Shown: positions 24,641 to 34,200 of the stretch, piece by piece
Layout of the letters: each line of letters starts with the position of its first letter
Numbering within the stretch: the stretch's first letter is position 1
NCBI GenBank assembly: GCA_009711805.1
Contig: VEMX01000007.1
Coordinates: 62,001-126,000, forward strand
Source of the DNA: Balneolaceae bacterium
Lineage (GTDB): Bacteria; Bacteroidota; Rhodothermia; Balneolales; Balneolaceae
Reading direction: 5' to 3'
Length of the DNA stretch: 64,000 nucleotides
Notes under the pieces: generated by a model
What the model was told of the DNA's origin: nothing
Database searches by the model: none
Seen by the model: the letters and a program-made list of their open reading frames with translations, nothing else
Position numbers and translations under genes: made by a program

Positions 24641-25849
24641 TCACTGAAGCTGTCCGGCAATAAATCCTGTAGTCCACGCAGCTTGAAAGTTAAACCCTCC
24701 GGTAACTCCGTCTATATCCAGAACTTCGCCTGCAAAATAAAGTCCCGGCACCTTACGGCTTTGCATGGTTTTGATGTCTACATCTCTGAGACTAATCCCC
24801 CCGCAGGTTACAAATTCTTCTTTAAATGTTGTTTTGCCCTCTACCTGGTATTCATCATTGGTGAGCAGATGTACCAGCCTGTTTATGTTTTTCTTTCCCA
24901 TATTTTGCCAAATCATATGTTCGCCAAGCTCTAATTTATCCAGCAGAAAATCCCAGAGCCTTCCTGGCAGCTCAAAAGGATTCACATTTGAAATTTTCTT
25001 TTTAGGATGATCCGCTATAACTTCTTTCAGTATTGTCCTGATTTCCTGTTCCGGCTTTTCTCCCGTCCAGTTCACCAGCACCTTAAAATTGTAATTCACC
25101 TCGTGCAGATCACGGGCTCCAAAGGCTGACAGCTTTAAAATAGCGGGGCCGCTCATCCCCCAGTGGGTAATCAACAAAGGACCACTGCTGCTGAGTTTGC
25201 TTCCCATTATTTTAACAGAAGCAGGATTAGCCACCACTCCCATCAATTTCTTGATAGACTCATTCGGCATGTTAAAGGTGAAAAGAGAAGGTACCGGCTC
25301 TGCTATATCATGTCCCAGTGATTTCAGCCAGGCTAAACCCTTGGCTCTTGGACTTCCCCCTGTTGCTACAATCACTTTATCTACTGTCCTGCTCTCCCCT
25401 CCTCTGAATGCCAACCGAAACCTCTCTTCCAATGGGGTAATGCTCTGGACATTCAATTTGGTTTTAATTCCCACTCCCTGCCTGCCGGCCTCTCCCATTA
25501 AGCAATCAATAACCGTTTGAGAGGTGTTGGATACCGGAAACATGCGTCCATCTTCCTCTGTTTTCAACACTACCCCTCTCGACTCGAACCAATTTACCGT
25601 ATCTTTGGGTGAAAACACGCCAAATGCTTTTTTCAGCGGCTTCTCTCCCCTGGGATAAAATTTCACCAGCTCACTGATCCTGAAACAATGATGGGTGACA
25701 TTACACCTGCCACCGCCCGATACTTTCACTTTAGAAAGCAGTTTATTCGATTTTTCATAAATCGTCACCTTTGCATTGGGATGATGTCTGCTGGCTGAAA
25801 GTGCGCTAAAAAATCCTGCTGCACCTCCTCCTATTACTGCAATCTGCAT
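24641..25849 (-). CDS. HI0933/YhiN-family FAD-dependent oxidoreductase
   Basis: A 402-residue flavoprotein starting at the ATG at 25849 (MQIAVIGGGAAGFFSALSAS), which places the Rossmann GxGxxG loop at the N-terminus as in homologues; the longer frame to 25978 has no such support. The family motif SGGGRCNVTHHC is near residues 45-56. The C-terminus has the second FAD motif LYFAGEVLDIDGVTGGFNFQAAW. Members are annotated as NAD(P)/FAD-dependent oxidoreductases or BaiN-like; substrate unknown. Convergent with lysA. Confidence 0.86.
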   Translation of the reverse strand: MQIAVIGGGAAGFFSALSASRHHPNAKVTIYEKSNKLLSKVKVSGGGRCNVTHHCFRISELVKFYPRGEKPLKKAFGVFSPKDTVNWFESRGVVLKTEEDGRMFPVSNTSQTVIDCLMGEAGRQGVGIKTKLNVQSITPLEERFRLAFRGGESRTVDKVIVATGGSPRAKGLAWLKSLGHDIAEPVPSLFTFNMPNESIKKLMGVVANPASVKIMGSKLSSSGPLLITHWGMSGPAILKLSAFGARDLHEVNYNFKVLVNWTGEKPEQEIRTILKEVIADHPKKKISNVNPFELPGRLWDFLLDKLELGEHMIWQNMGKKNINRLVHLLTNDEYQVEGKTTFKEEFVTCGGISLRDVDIKTMQSRKVPGLYFAGEVLDIDGVTGGFNFQAAWTTGFIAGQLQ

Positions 25850-26096
25850 GTTTTTTGTCTTGATGAACTTTCTTTTGAGTAATTGCCTGTCTCTGATATC
25901 AATATACTTCAGAGCGTTTTCTAAAGATAAGGTTTCCACAGGGCAGTCTCTGCCCGAACTTTCATTCATTCCTATCATGTTGGCTGGAGCTTACTGCTTA
26001 AATGATGTCCTGGCAAAAGGGAAACATAATCCGGAATTTGACATGCAATAGGTTTGAAAACGTTTTATTTTTCGGCTCATTTTTTAAAAGGCATCT

Positions 26097-27464
26097 ATGC
26101 AGATAAACGTACTTAAATTCGGCGGCACCTCAATGAACGATCACCAAACCTGGAAACAGGTTCTGAACATCATTGAGCAATATGAATATCCGGTTGTGGT
26201 AGTTTCAGCCACAGCAAGAACCACGCGGCAGTTGGTGAAAATTGCTCAATTGGCTGCTGAAGGAAAATCAGAACAGGCAGAAGAGATCTCGAACGGCATT
26301 CGGGAACGGCATATCACACTGATAGAAGAGTTCCTCAAAGAAAATGATAGCAGCAAAAATGCACTTATTCTTCAAAGCTGCATAAAAAAAATCGACGAAA
26401 AGATTTCTAAGCTGAACAAACTGCTGCATTATATTGAAAAGAGTGGGGAGCTGTTGCCACAAATGAAAGATGCCGTAGCCAGTATCGGGGAGCAAATATC
26501 CTCTTACCTTCTGGCTCAGTGTGGGCTGGCGGTGAACCAAATGACCCAACACATTGAAGCCCGAAGGATTATTAAAACGGATAAAGAGTACGGCAGAGCC
26601 AACCCCAACCTGTTCCAGATTAATCAACACTGTGGTTCCCTGGAAACGGTTCTTGAAAATGGCTTTACTCCCATAATAGGCGGATTTTATGGCGAAGCCC
26701 CGGATAAAACCATCACTACCCTGGGATTTGAAGGATCCGACTATACGGCCAGCCTTTTAGGGGGTGCCCTGAACGCGGCCTCCATTGAAATCTGGACCGA
26801 TGTAAGTGGGATATATACCAGCGACCCACGCTCAATTGCTGACGCTCAGCCTATTCCTGAACTCAGCTATTTTGATGCCACCGAAATGGCCTATTTTGGA
26901 GCAAAAGTACTGCATCCTTCTACGCTAAAACCAGCCCAGGAAAGAAACATCCCGGTTTTAGTGAAGAATATATTCAGCCCGAAAGAAGAAGGAAGCCGGA
27001 TTGTACGTGAATCCAATCATGACCGGGAGGTACTGGCTCTCTCCTTCAAAGGTGACATAGCCACGGTAACCGTAAGCGCCTACGAAACCGTTATGGGCTA
27101 TTCCTTCCTTACCAAAGTGTTTGAGGTACTCGAAAACTATCGCCTGGCTGTGGATGCCGTAAATACAACCGAAGCATCTGTAACTATTGCCCTGGACAAT
27201 TCTGACATGCTTGATAAGCTATCCAAAGAATTCATAGAAATCGGAAATGTTTCCATAGAAAATAAAAAAGGCATCATTACCCTCATTGGCTGCTCTGTAA
27301 ATTCTGTGCAGGTCCTTACCGATCGCATTTTCAAAGCAGTCGGTAATGTAGACGTAGATCTGCTTTCATTTAGTAAAGAAAAACGAATCCTGAACCTGGT
27401 ATTGAATGAAGATCAACTGGTTGAGAGTACTCAAAAGATTCACAAAAGCCTCTTTAGTAAGTAG
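26097..27464 (+). CDS. lysC: Aspartate kinase
   Basis: A 455-residue monofunctional aspartokinase, catalysing the first step toward lysine, threonine and methionine. The N-terminal kinase motif KFGGTSMND is at residues 7-15. FEGSDYTASLLGGALNAASIEIWTDVSGIYTSDPR (about 220-254) holds the nucleotide/aspartate site. Two C-terminal ACT-type domains follow (from about residue 310), with SYETVMGYSFLTKVFEVL-like and VDLLSFSKEKRILNLVL segments, implying feedback control by amino acids. No homoserine dehydrogenase is fused. Repeat locus B begins shortly after its stop. Confidence 0.92.
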   Translation: MQINVLKFGGTSMNDHQTWKQVLNIIEQYEYPVVVVSATARTTRQLVKIAQLAAEGKSEQAEEISNGIRERHITLIEEFLKENDSSKNALILQSCIKKIDEKISKLNKLLHYIEKSGELLPQMKDAVASIGEQISSYLLAQCGLAVNQMTQHIEARRIIKTDKEYGRANPNLFQINQHCGSLETVLENGFTPIIGGFYGEAPDKTITTLGFEGSDYTASLLGGALNAASIEIWTDVSGIYTSDPRSIADAQPIPELSYFDATEMAYFGAKVLHPSTLKPAQERNIPVLVKNIFSPKEEGSRIVRESNHDREVLALSFKGDIATVTVSAYETVMGYSFLTKVFEVLENYRLAVDAVNTTEASVTIALDNSDMLDKLSKEFIEIGNVSIENKKGIITLIGCSVNSVQVLTDRIFKAVGNVDVDLLSFSKEKRILNLVLNEDQLVESTQKIHKSLFSK

Positions 27465-27514
27465 GATTTGTAGCAGCAAAACCAACATTACGGTTAATGT
27501 TGATTGCGAAAACG

Positions 27515-28345
27515 AACCTCCACAAGCTTCAGGCCCGCAAACAACCTCTGCCTCACTCCGCGAAACTCTGCGTGAAACTACACTACCCAAACCAACCTCC
27601 CGACCTTTTTTTCAATTCCTCTTTCTCGCAGAGGCTCGCAGATGAAACGCTGAGTTACGCAGATGGTTCTGGAATATCGAACTATGGATGGACAGGTGTG
27701 AGCTTAGGGATTTCAATATCCATTCATCAGGCCTGCAAATAACCCCGCTCCTCTCCGCGAAACTCTGCGTGAAACTACACTACCCAAACCAACCTCCCAG
27801 CCTTTTTTTCAATTCCTCTTTCTCGCAGAGGCCCGCAGATGAAACGCTGAGTTGCGCAGATGGTTCTGGAATACCGGACAGGCATGAGTGTAGAAATTTC
27901 AATGTGCCATCATCAGGCCTGCAAACAACCCCGGCCCTCCGCGAAACTCTGCGTCTTACTCTGCGTCTTACTCTGCGTCTTACTCTGCGAAGATCCACGT
28001 GAAACTACACTACCCAAACCAACCTCCCGACCTTTTTTTCTATTCCTCTTTCTCGCAGAGGCTCGCAGATGAAACGCTGAGTTACGCAGATGGTTTGGGA
28101 ATACCGGATTCTGTATATGGGCAAGAATGGGCGTATGAACTTTAATATGCCATCATCAGAAAATTACTCATCACCTCTGATCTCACTCCGCGAAACTCTG
28201 CGCCTTACTCTGCGAAAATCCGCGTGAAACTACTCTACCCAAACCAACCTCCCAACTTTTTTTCAATCCCTCTTTTCTCGCAGAGGCCCGCAGATGAAAC
28301 GCTGAGTTGCGCCGATGGTTTTGGAATATCGGATTCGTGGGTGGG
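27515..28345 (+). mobile_element. Repeat locus B: four leader units with degenerate GxxExxY cores
   Basis: Same element family as locus A, sense on the plus strand, between the convergent genes lysC and the CNNM gene. Leaders lie at about 27556-27662, 27753-27859, 27937-28089 and 28186-28314. Cores lie at 27663-27752, 27860-27936, 28090-28185 and a truncated one from 28315; a partial core tail precedes the first leader (27515-27555). The core at 27860 reads ATGGTTCTGGAATAC...TTTCAATGTGCCATCATCAGG, a shortened GxxExxY gene. The third leader contains a 12-bp unit (TCTTACTCTGCG) three times in tandem. No intact gene remains. ORFs that span this block are read-through of the repeats. Confidence 0.75.
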
Positions 28346-28358
28346 CAGACAGATTCTT

Positions 28359-29453
28359 TTATTTTGAAGAAGTATTCTTGCCCGTTCCTCTTGCCGTTTC
28401 AATCTGCTCCTTACTAACAATTCCCAACCGTTCTGCTCGTTCTCTCCATTTTTGGCGAGCCAGCTTCTGCATATCTTCGATGGCGTCAATTTCATCTACA
28501 ATCTCCATTCCCAGCAGGGTTTCCACTACGTCCTCCATGGTTACCACCCCGGAAAACCCTCCATACTCATCTACCACCACTGCAATGTGCTCCTGTTTTT
28601 TAAGGAGTCGTTCGAAGAGTGTTTTGAGTGATACAGACTGGGGAACAATCAACACATCCCTCTTTATTTCTTTCAATTTTTTGTCTCCATCTCCTTTCGA
28701 AAGTTGATAGAATAAGTCTGTTTTCAACACATATCCCAGAATATCTTCTTCATTCTCCCCATATACGGGTATGCGGGTAAAATGAAGTTCTTCCACATCC
28801 TCTAAAGCATCCTTAATCGTTGTTTGCTCATCAAACTTCACTACTACAATGCGGGGAGTCATAATATCTTTTACCTTCAGCGATTTAAAACGAATCAGGT
28901 TTTTGAAGATATTGGACTCCCCTTGCTCAAAAATGCCTTCCTCCACTCCCTTATCCGCCATCGCGCTAAACTCTTCCCGGCTAAGACTTGGGGTATCTTC
29001 ATCACTGGAAAGCAAATGAGTAATTCCTTTCGAGAGAATCACAAAAGGATAGCTAATAACAATCAAAGCTTTAATAGTCCGGGCTGAAAAAGGAGCCAAC
29101 TTTTTCCAATAGGTAGCACCCAGTGTTTTGGGGATTATTTCTGAAAATATCAGTATCAATAAAGTAAGTATTGCTGAGGTAACACTTACATAGGCATTCC
29201 CAAACACAATCTGTGCCTGTGCTCCAACTCCGGCTGCCCCCACTGTATGTGCTATGGTATTGAGACTGAGTATTGCCGATAACGGACGATCAATATCTGT
29301 TTTCAGTGCTGTTAATATTTTACCCGTTCGAGACTCTTTTTTCTCATGCAATGCCACATACGAGGGGGTAATAGAAAGCAGCACCGCCTCAAGGATGGAA
29401 CAGAGAAATGAAATTCCAATTGCCAGTAATAAATAAATTATCAGTAAACCCAT
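28359..29453 (-). CDS. CNNM/DUF21 and CBS-domain membrane protein
   Basis: A 364-residue protein of the CNNM (former hemolysin-family) group. The N-terminal DUF21 domain spans about residues 1-170 with three to four hydrophobic helices and an IIFSEIIPKTLGA-like motif. A CBS-domain pair follows (about 190-320), with VKDIMTPRIVVVKFDEQTTI, TRIPVYGENEEDILGYVLKTDL and VVDEYGGFSGVVTMEDVVETLLG. Such proteins bind Mg-ATP in the CBS pair and are linked to Mg2+ or other divalent cation transport. The usual C-terminal CorC_HlyC domain is absent or very short. Its 3' end lies next to repeat locus B. Confidence 0.87.
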   Translation of the reverse strand: MGLLIIYLLLAIGISFLCSILEAVLLSITPSYVALHEKKESRTGKILTALKTDIDRPLSAILSLNTIAHTVGAAGVGAQAQIVFGNAYVSVTSAILTLLILIFSEIIPKTLGATYWKKLAPFSARTIKALIVISYPFVILSKGITHLLSSDEDTPSLSREEFSAMADKGVEEGIFEQGESNIFKNLIRFKSLKVKDIMTPRIVVVKFDEQTTIKDALEDVEELHFTRIPVYGENEEDILGYVLKTDLFYQLSKGDGDKKLKEIKRDVLIVPQSVSLKTLFERLLKKQEHIAVVVDEYGGFSGVVTMEDVVETLLGMEIVDEIDAIEDMQKLARQKWRERAERLGIVSKEQIETARGTGKNTSSK

Positions 29454-29547
29454 AGATCGTAAGATAGAATATTGTACACACTTCTATAAAATTTCCGCTA
29501 ACTTTGTGCCCTCGCTCAGCTATTTAATTAAGGAGACGTATTATACT

Positions 29548-31500
29548 TTGCTCGCTTTAGAAAACATAACATTACATCTCGGGGACCGGGAACTCCTGGA
29601 TGCAGTCAGTATCGTTATAAATCCCGGTGAACGTATCGGACTTGTAGGCCCTAACGGAGCTGGCAAATCTACGCTCCTCAAGATTATAATGGGAGAGCTG
29701 GAAAAAGATTCAGGAAATATACAGATGGCCAATGAGGAAACACTCGGCTATCTTCCGCAGGACGGGGTAGATCCCGATTTTTCTCTCACGGTAATAGAAG
29801 AAGTTGAAACAGCCTTTGCCTCACTTTTTAAACTGGAACAAGAGGTTAAAGACATACAGCATAAGCTTGCAAATACAGATCCTCAAAGCCGGGAGCACGA
29901 ACGTTACCTTGAGCAATATGGTAAACTCCAAACCCAGCTGGAGACGTCCGGACTCTATAATCTGCGTTCGGAAATTGAAAAAGTTCTAATGGGCTTAGGG
30001 TTTGATGAGAGCGATTTTGAACGATCCACCTCGGAATTCAGCGGCGGATGGCTCATGCGTATTGCCCTGGCCAAACTTCTGCTTAAAAAACCTACTTACC
30101 TCCTTCTGGATGAGCCCACTAACCACCTGGATATTGAGTCGCTGCAGTGGATGGAGAATTTTCTGAATGAATATGAAGGAGCTGTAGTCGTAGTTTCTCA
30201 CGACCGGGCGTTTCTGGATACCATCACGAACCGGACCCTGGCTCTTCGAGATGGAACCCTCAGCGATTATGCAGGCAACTATACCTTTTATGAAAAAAAG
30301 TGGGAAGAAGAAAAAGAACTGCTGCTGAATGCCAAGAAAAACCAGGAAAAGCAGATTAAGGAAACCCAGGAATTTATTGATCGCTTCCGATACAAAGCTT
30401 CGAAGGCACGGCAGGTACAAAGCCGTGTCAAGCAGCTTGAAAAGATAGAGCGTATTGAAGTAGAAGAAGAGATGAGCAATGTATCTTTTCAGTTTCCGGA
30501 GCCAGAGCGCAGCGGACAAGTAGTAATGCGACTCCGGGACCTGCACAAAAGTTATGGCGACAATATCGTCTTTGACGGCATAGATCTCGAAATTGAACGA
30601 GGCGATAAATTTGCCATTGTAGGCCCTAATGGTGCAGGTAAATCTACCCTGATTCGTATACTTACCGGTAACGAATCCTATCAAAAGGGGGAACGGAAAC
30701 CTGGACACAATGTAACAACCAATTACTTTGCCCAGCACCAGGCTGATGAACTGAAGCCGACCATAAATGCCCTTGAAGTTATGCATGAAGCGGGTTCCGG
30801 AGAAAAAGAAAATCGCCTGCGGACTATTTTAGGCTGCTTCCTGTTCCAGGGTGATGATGTTTTTAAAAAAGTTAAGGTACTTTCAGGTGGTGAAAAAAGC
30901 AGGTTGGCGCTGGCCAAAATGCTGTTGTCACCTGCTAACTTTCTCATCTTTGATGAACCTACCAATCATCTGGACATGAGCAGTAAAAACATCCTTCAAC
31001 AAGCCATTCAGCAATATGAGGGAACTGTAGCCATTGTATCTCACGACCGGGCTTTCCTGGATCCCATTGTAAATAAAGTACTGGAAGTTCAGCCGGGGTA
31101 TATTAAAATGTACCTGGGTAATGTGAGTTATTATCTGGATAAAAAAAGAGAAGAAACTGAACTGCAAAAAAACACCCAGCAGAAAGAAGAAAAGAACGGA
31201 GAAAAACTTTCCCGTAAAGAAATCCGCAGAATTGAAGCCGAACAGCGGAATAAACTCAACCGCCGGGTACGCCCCATTAAAAACAAAATGAAGGCGTTGG
31301 AAAAAGAAATTGAGGAGATGGAAAATCGCAAATTGGAAATCGAAGACTTAATGGCCCAGCCTGATTTTTATGATGACAGTGAACAGGTAAAAAAATGCAC
31401 GATTGAATATGAACAAATTAAAACCGATCTAACCGACCAATACTCAAGGTGGGAAGAATATGCCAACAGAGTAGAAATGGTAGAAAACGAAATCTCATGA
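29548..31500 (+). CDS. ABC-F family ATP-binding protein
   Basis: A soluble protein of 650 residues with two ABC ATPase domains and no membrane segments. The start chosen is the TTG at 29548, preceded by AAGGAG at 29530-29535, giving MLALENITLHLGDRELLDAV. Walker A GPNGAGKST appears in both halves. Signature and Walker B are FSGGWLMRIALAKLLL...LLLDEPTNHLD and LSGGEKSRLALAKMLL...FDEPTNHLD. The linker and the C-terminal coiled coil (about 540-645, rich in Lys/Glu) match Uup/EttA-type translation factors acting on the ribosome. Its stop overlaps the start of the next gene (ATGA). Confidence 0.92.
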   Translation: MLALENITLHLGDRELLDAVSIVINPGERIGLVGPNGAGKSTLLKIIMGELEKDSGNIQMANEETLGYLPQDGVDPDFSLTVIEEVETAFASLFKLEQEVKDIQHKLANTDPQSREHERYLEQYGKLQTQLETSGLYNLRSEIEKVLMGLGFDESDFERSTSEFSGGWLMRIALAKLLLKKPTYLLLDEPTNHLDIESLQWMENFLNEYEGAVVVVSHDRAFLDTITNRTLALRDGTLSDYAGNYTFYEKKWEEEKELLLNAKKNQEKQIKETQEFIDRFRYKASKARQVQSRVKQLEKIERIEVEEEMSNVSFQFPEPERSGQVVMRLRDLHKSYGDNIVFDGIDLEIERGDKFAIVGPNGAGKSTLIRILTGNESYQKGERKPGHNVTTNYFAQHQADELKPTINALEVMHEAGSGEKENRLRTILGCFLFQGDDVFKKVKVLSGGEKSRLALAKMLLSPANFLIFDEPTNHLDMSSKNILQQAIQQYEGTVAIVSHDRAFLDPIVNKVLEVQPGYIKMYLGNVSYYLDKKREETELQKNTQQKEEKNGEKLSRKEIRRIEAEQRNKLNRRVRPIKNKMKALEKEIEEMENRKLEIEDLMAQPDFYDDSEQVKKCTIEYEQIKTDLTDQYSRWEEYANRVEMVENEIS

Positions 31501-32021
31501 AAAGAACTCTATTCCCTTATATGTTAATTCTTCTTATAGCCGTACTTTGGATTGGCTGTAGTCACTCTGAGCACACTCTTGCTGGATCTGAGTTAGACAA
31601 TGCCTCAGAGGCCATCATGATGGAAGTAAACGAAGCTACCCGATATGTGTTTAAGAAAACCGATTCTACATGGACGGGGCATAAAATGCTATACTCACTG
31701 AATAGTGAAAATGAGAAACAATTATTGGTTACATACAAAGTGGTCAAAGACAGTTCCTGGAAGTATTTTGATCTCTTTGTAAACCACCTCGATTTGTATT
31801 CGTTACCCGCTCAGCATGAAATTGAGGGATGGGTGCCCGATTCGGGGACTATGCCTAAACGAGTATATTCCTTTACTGTACATCTTGAGGATACCAGCCG
31901 AAGCTACTCGTACCAGGATCCTATAAAAGAAGTCACCAAGCACTGGCAGTCTACCCATGTCTTTTCTTTTGTTACACTGGTTCAGGATGAACTTAGCTGG
32001 AAGGAAGTTAAAGGAAAATAA
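31497..32021 (+). CDS. Lipoprotein, unknown
   Basis: A 174-residue protein starting at 31497 inside the end of the ABC-F gene (ATGA overlap). It has a lipoprotein signal, MKRTLFPYMLILLIAVLWIGC, with the lipobox Cys at residue 21. The mature part has no family that I recognise. Tight coupling suggests co-expression with the ABC-F gene rather than a shared function. Confidence 0.7.
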   Translation: MKRTLFPYMLILLIAVLWIGCSHSEHTLAGSELDNASEAIMMEVNEATRYVFKKTDSTWTGHKMLYSLNSENEKQLLVTYKVVKDSSWKYFDLFVNHLDLYSLPAQHEIEGWVPDSGTMPKRVYSFTVHLEDTSRSYSYQDPIKEVTKHWQSTHVFSFVTLVQDELSWKEVKGK

Positions 32022-32048
32022 CCGAGATTTTTCGCCATGTAGCAGAAG

Positions 32049-33590
32049 TTAACCGAGCCATCCTTCCCTGTCGAGGCTTCGGTATTGTATAGCTTCAGCT
32101 ATATGATTGGGATTGATGGATTCGGAGTGATCAAGATCGGCAATAGTTCGCGCCACTTTCAGGATACGGTCGTAGGCACGGGCCGAAAGTCCCAGAGAAG
32201 TAATGGCTTTTTTAAGGATTTGCGAACCGTCATCATCCAGTTTACAGACTTTTCGCACCATGCGAGTATTCATTTGAGCATTGCCATATACCCCCTTCAC
32301 TCCCATAAACCGTTTCGATTGTATCTCTCTGGCTACCACTACCCGTTCACGAATCTGCTTTGAAGATTCCCCTTTGGCTTTACCTGATAGTTCTTCATAA
32401 CTCACCTTGTGTACCTCTATATGTAAATCAATCCGGTCTAAAAGCGGACCACTTATTTTGCTCAGGTACCGCTGCATTTGTACGGATGTACTCCCACCCA
32501 TTTCATTCGGATCGTACCAATCACCGGAGGGAGAAGGATTCATGGAAGCCACCAGCATCACCCGGCTGGGATAGGTTACACTCATTCTGGCTCGCGAAAT
32601 GGATACAAACCCATCTTCCAGGGGTTGACGCATTACTTCCAGCGCACTCCGTTTAAACTCAGGCAGCTCATCCAAGAACAACACCCCGTTATGCGCCATC
32701 GAAATCTCCCCAGGCATGGGAATACTCCCTCCGCCTACCAAAGCTACATCCGAAACCGTATGATGCGGTGCCCGAAACGGCCGGTTGGTAATAAGCGCTT
32801 TATTGGCTTCCAGTATGCCCGACACCGAATGAATCTTGGTGGTTTCAAGTGCTTCTTCAAGAGTGAGGGGCGGTAGTATAGTTGGAATACGCCGCGCCAT
32901 CATTGTTTTACCGGAACCAGGAGGCCCTACCATAATCACATTGTGCCCGCCGGCAGCGGCTATTTCCAAAGCCCGTTTTACATTTTCCTGCCCGCGTACA
33001 TCGCTGAAATCCAATGGATTCAGCTTTCCATTCTGTGAAAAATATTGCTGAACGTTTACATGCAGAGGATCCAGGCTTCCCCGGTTTTCCAGCCAGTCTT
33101 TTACCTGGTTGATATGCTCAAAGGGAAATACTTGTAAATCTTCTACAACCGCTGCTTCTCCGCCGTTTTCTTTAGGTACCACCAGGTATTCAAACCCTTT
33201 CCGTTTGGCCTCCACAGCTACCGGCAATACTCCTTTTATCGGGCGGATTTTCCCGTCCAGGGCCAATTCGCCCACCATAACCGTATCGTCCAGTTTATCG
33301 GTATGCAGCTGCCCCGACATATCCAGGATTCCGATGGCGATAGGCAAATCAAAGGCATTCCCTTCCTTGGGGAGGTCGGCCGGAGCCAGGTTCACCGTTA
33401 TTCTTCCCAGCGGATAGTAGGAACCTGTATTCCGAATGGCAGCCTCTACCCGGTCCCGGGATTCCTTAACAGCTCGGTCAGGTAATCCAACCAGGAAAAA
33501 TTTAACCATTCCATTTGTGTGATGTGTTTCCACATCAATAATTTTTGCATCTACACCAACTGTCGAAGCACAAAATACGCGTGATAACAT
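32049..33590 (-). CDS. comM: YifB/ComM family Mg-chelatase-like AAA+ ATPase
   Basis: A 513-residue ComM-type protein. The N-terminal Lon-protease-like domain begins [23 protein letters not shown]. The central AAA+ domain has Walker [16 protein letters not shown] (about residues 219-233) and Walker B FLDELPEF with [13 protein letters not shown]. The C-terminal Mg-chelatase lid includes [25 protein letters not shown]. In competent bacteria ComM is a hexameric branch-migration helicase that extends recombination during natural transformation; whether this organism is competent is not shown here. Confidence 0.93.
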   Translation of the reverse strand: MLSRVFCASTVGVDAKIIDVETHHTNGMVKFFLVGLPDRAVKESRDRVEAAIRNTGSYYPLGRITVNLAPADLPKEGNAFDLPIAIGILDMSGQLHTDKLDDTVMVGELALDGKIRPIKGVLPVAVEAKRKGFEYLVVPKENGGEAAVVEDLQVFPFEHINQVKDWLENRGSLDPLHVNVQQYFSQNGKLNPLDFSDVRGQENVKRALEIAAAGGHNVIMVGPPGSGKTMMARRIPTILPPLTLEEALETTKIHSVSGILEANKALITNRPFRAPHHTVSDVALVGGGSIPMPGEISMAHNGVLFLDELPEFKRSALEVMRQPLEDGFVSISRARMSVTYPSRVMLVASMNPSPSGDWYDPNEMGGSTSVQMQRYLSKISGPLLDRIDLHIEVHKVSYEELSGKAKGESSKQIRERVVVAREIQSKRFMGVKGVYGNAQMNTRMVRKVCKLDDDGSQILKKAITSLGLSARAYDRILKVARTIADLDHSESINPNHIAEAIQYRSLDREGWLG

Positions 33591-33683
33591 AATTTACCCC
33601 TGAATCTTTTATATTCTCTTTGCGTAGTCAGAGCGGCGCGAGGCAAACTCCTTACAATAATTTTTCAGAAAAAGCACAGAGTC

Positions 33684-34136
33684 ATGAATAAAGAAGAAGC
33701 AAAATCCAAAGCAAAAACCATGTATGAAGAAGTACAGGGTGGAGTGAATGAAGTAATAGGCAAAATTCGTGAAATGATAAAAGAGGGCAGTGCACGCAGG
33801 CTTATCATCAAGAATAAAGAGGGCAAAATTCTATTTCAGACTCAATTGGCTATGGGAGTTGGCGGTGCAGCGCTGATTGGTGCTATGGCCCCGGTTATTT
33901 CTGCTATAGGGATGTTTGCTATGTTCATCAATGATGTAACTATTTTGGTTGAAAAAGATCCTGACTACGAAGACGAAGAATATTCAGTTGATGCTGAAGT
34001 CATCGAAATTAATGAGGAAGATGAGGAAGAAGATGAAACTGAAGAAACCCCTGATGCCACAGCAGAAGAAGAGCAGGAAGGGGAAGAAGAGCCTGAAGAA
34101 AAAACGGTAGGTAAGAAAAAGAAGAGTGATAAGTGA
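33684..34136 (+). CDS. DUF4342 domain protein
   Basis: A 150-residue protein. Residues about 10-95 match the DUF4342 layout: an amphipathic N-terminus (VNEVIGKIREMIKEGSARRLIIKNKEGKILFQTQLAMG), a hydrophobic stretch (VGGAALIGAMAPVISAIGMFAMF) and DVTILVEKD. The remaining ~50 residues are an extremely acidic, low-complexity Glu/Asp tail ending in a short lysine cluster. Role unknown; membrane association likely. Ends before a bidirectional terminator shared with trxB. Confidence 0.78.
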   Translation: MNKEEAKSKAKTMYEEVQGGVNEVIGKIREMIKEGSARRLIIKNKEGKILFQTQLAMGVGGAALIGAMAPVISAIGMFAMFINDVTILVEKDPDYEDEEYSVDAEVIEINEEDEEEDETEETPDATAEEEQEGEEEPEEKTVGKKKKSDK

Positions 34137-34154
34137 TGACGTGATCAAGTAATA

Positions 34155-34184
34155 AAGTGATGAAGTTTTTCTACTTCATCACTT
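34155..34184. terminator. Bidirectional terminator between DUF4342 gene and trxB
   Basis: AAGTGATGAAGT (34155-34166), a 6-nt loop, then ACTTCATCACTT (34173-34184) form a perfect 12-bp stem in the convergent gap. The loop is T-rich on the plus strand. It should stop transcription arriving from either side. Confidence 0.7.
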
Positions 34185-34200
34185 GTCACTTTATAACGAC

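Noticed and set aside
25848-26051. 67-codon ORF on the plus strand before lysC
   Set aside because: Lies opposite the upstream part of the flavoprotein frame, lacks features and is probably a shadow.
27515-28345. Possible CRISPR array (repeated units about 200 bp apart)
   Set aside because: Repeat units are 110-150 bp, imperfect, and the spaces between them are related to each other and to the GxxExxY gene; no cas genes nearby.
29506-29548. GTG start at 29506 for the ABC-F gene
   Set aside because: The added residues are not family-like and the TTG at 29548 has AAGGAG upstream.
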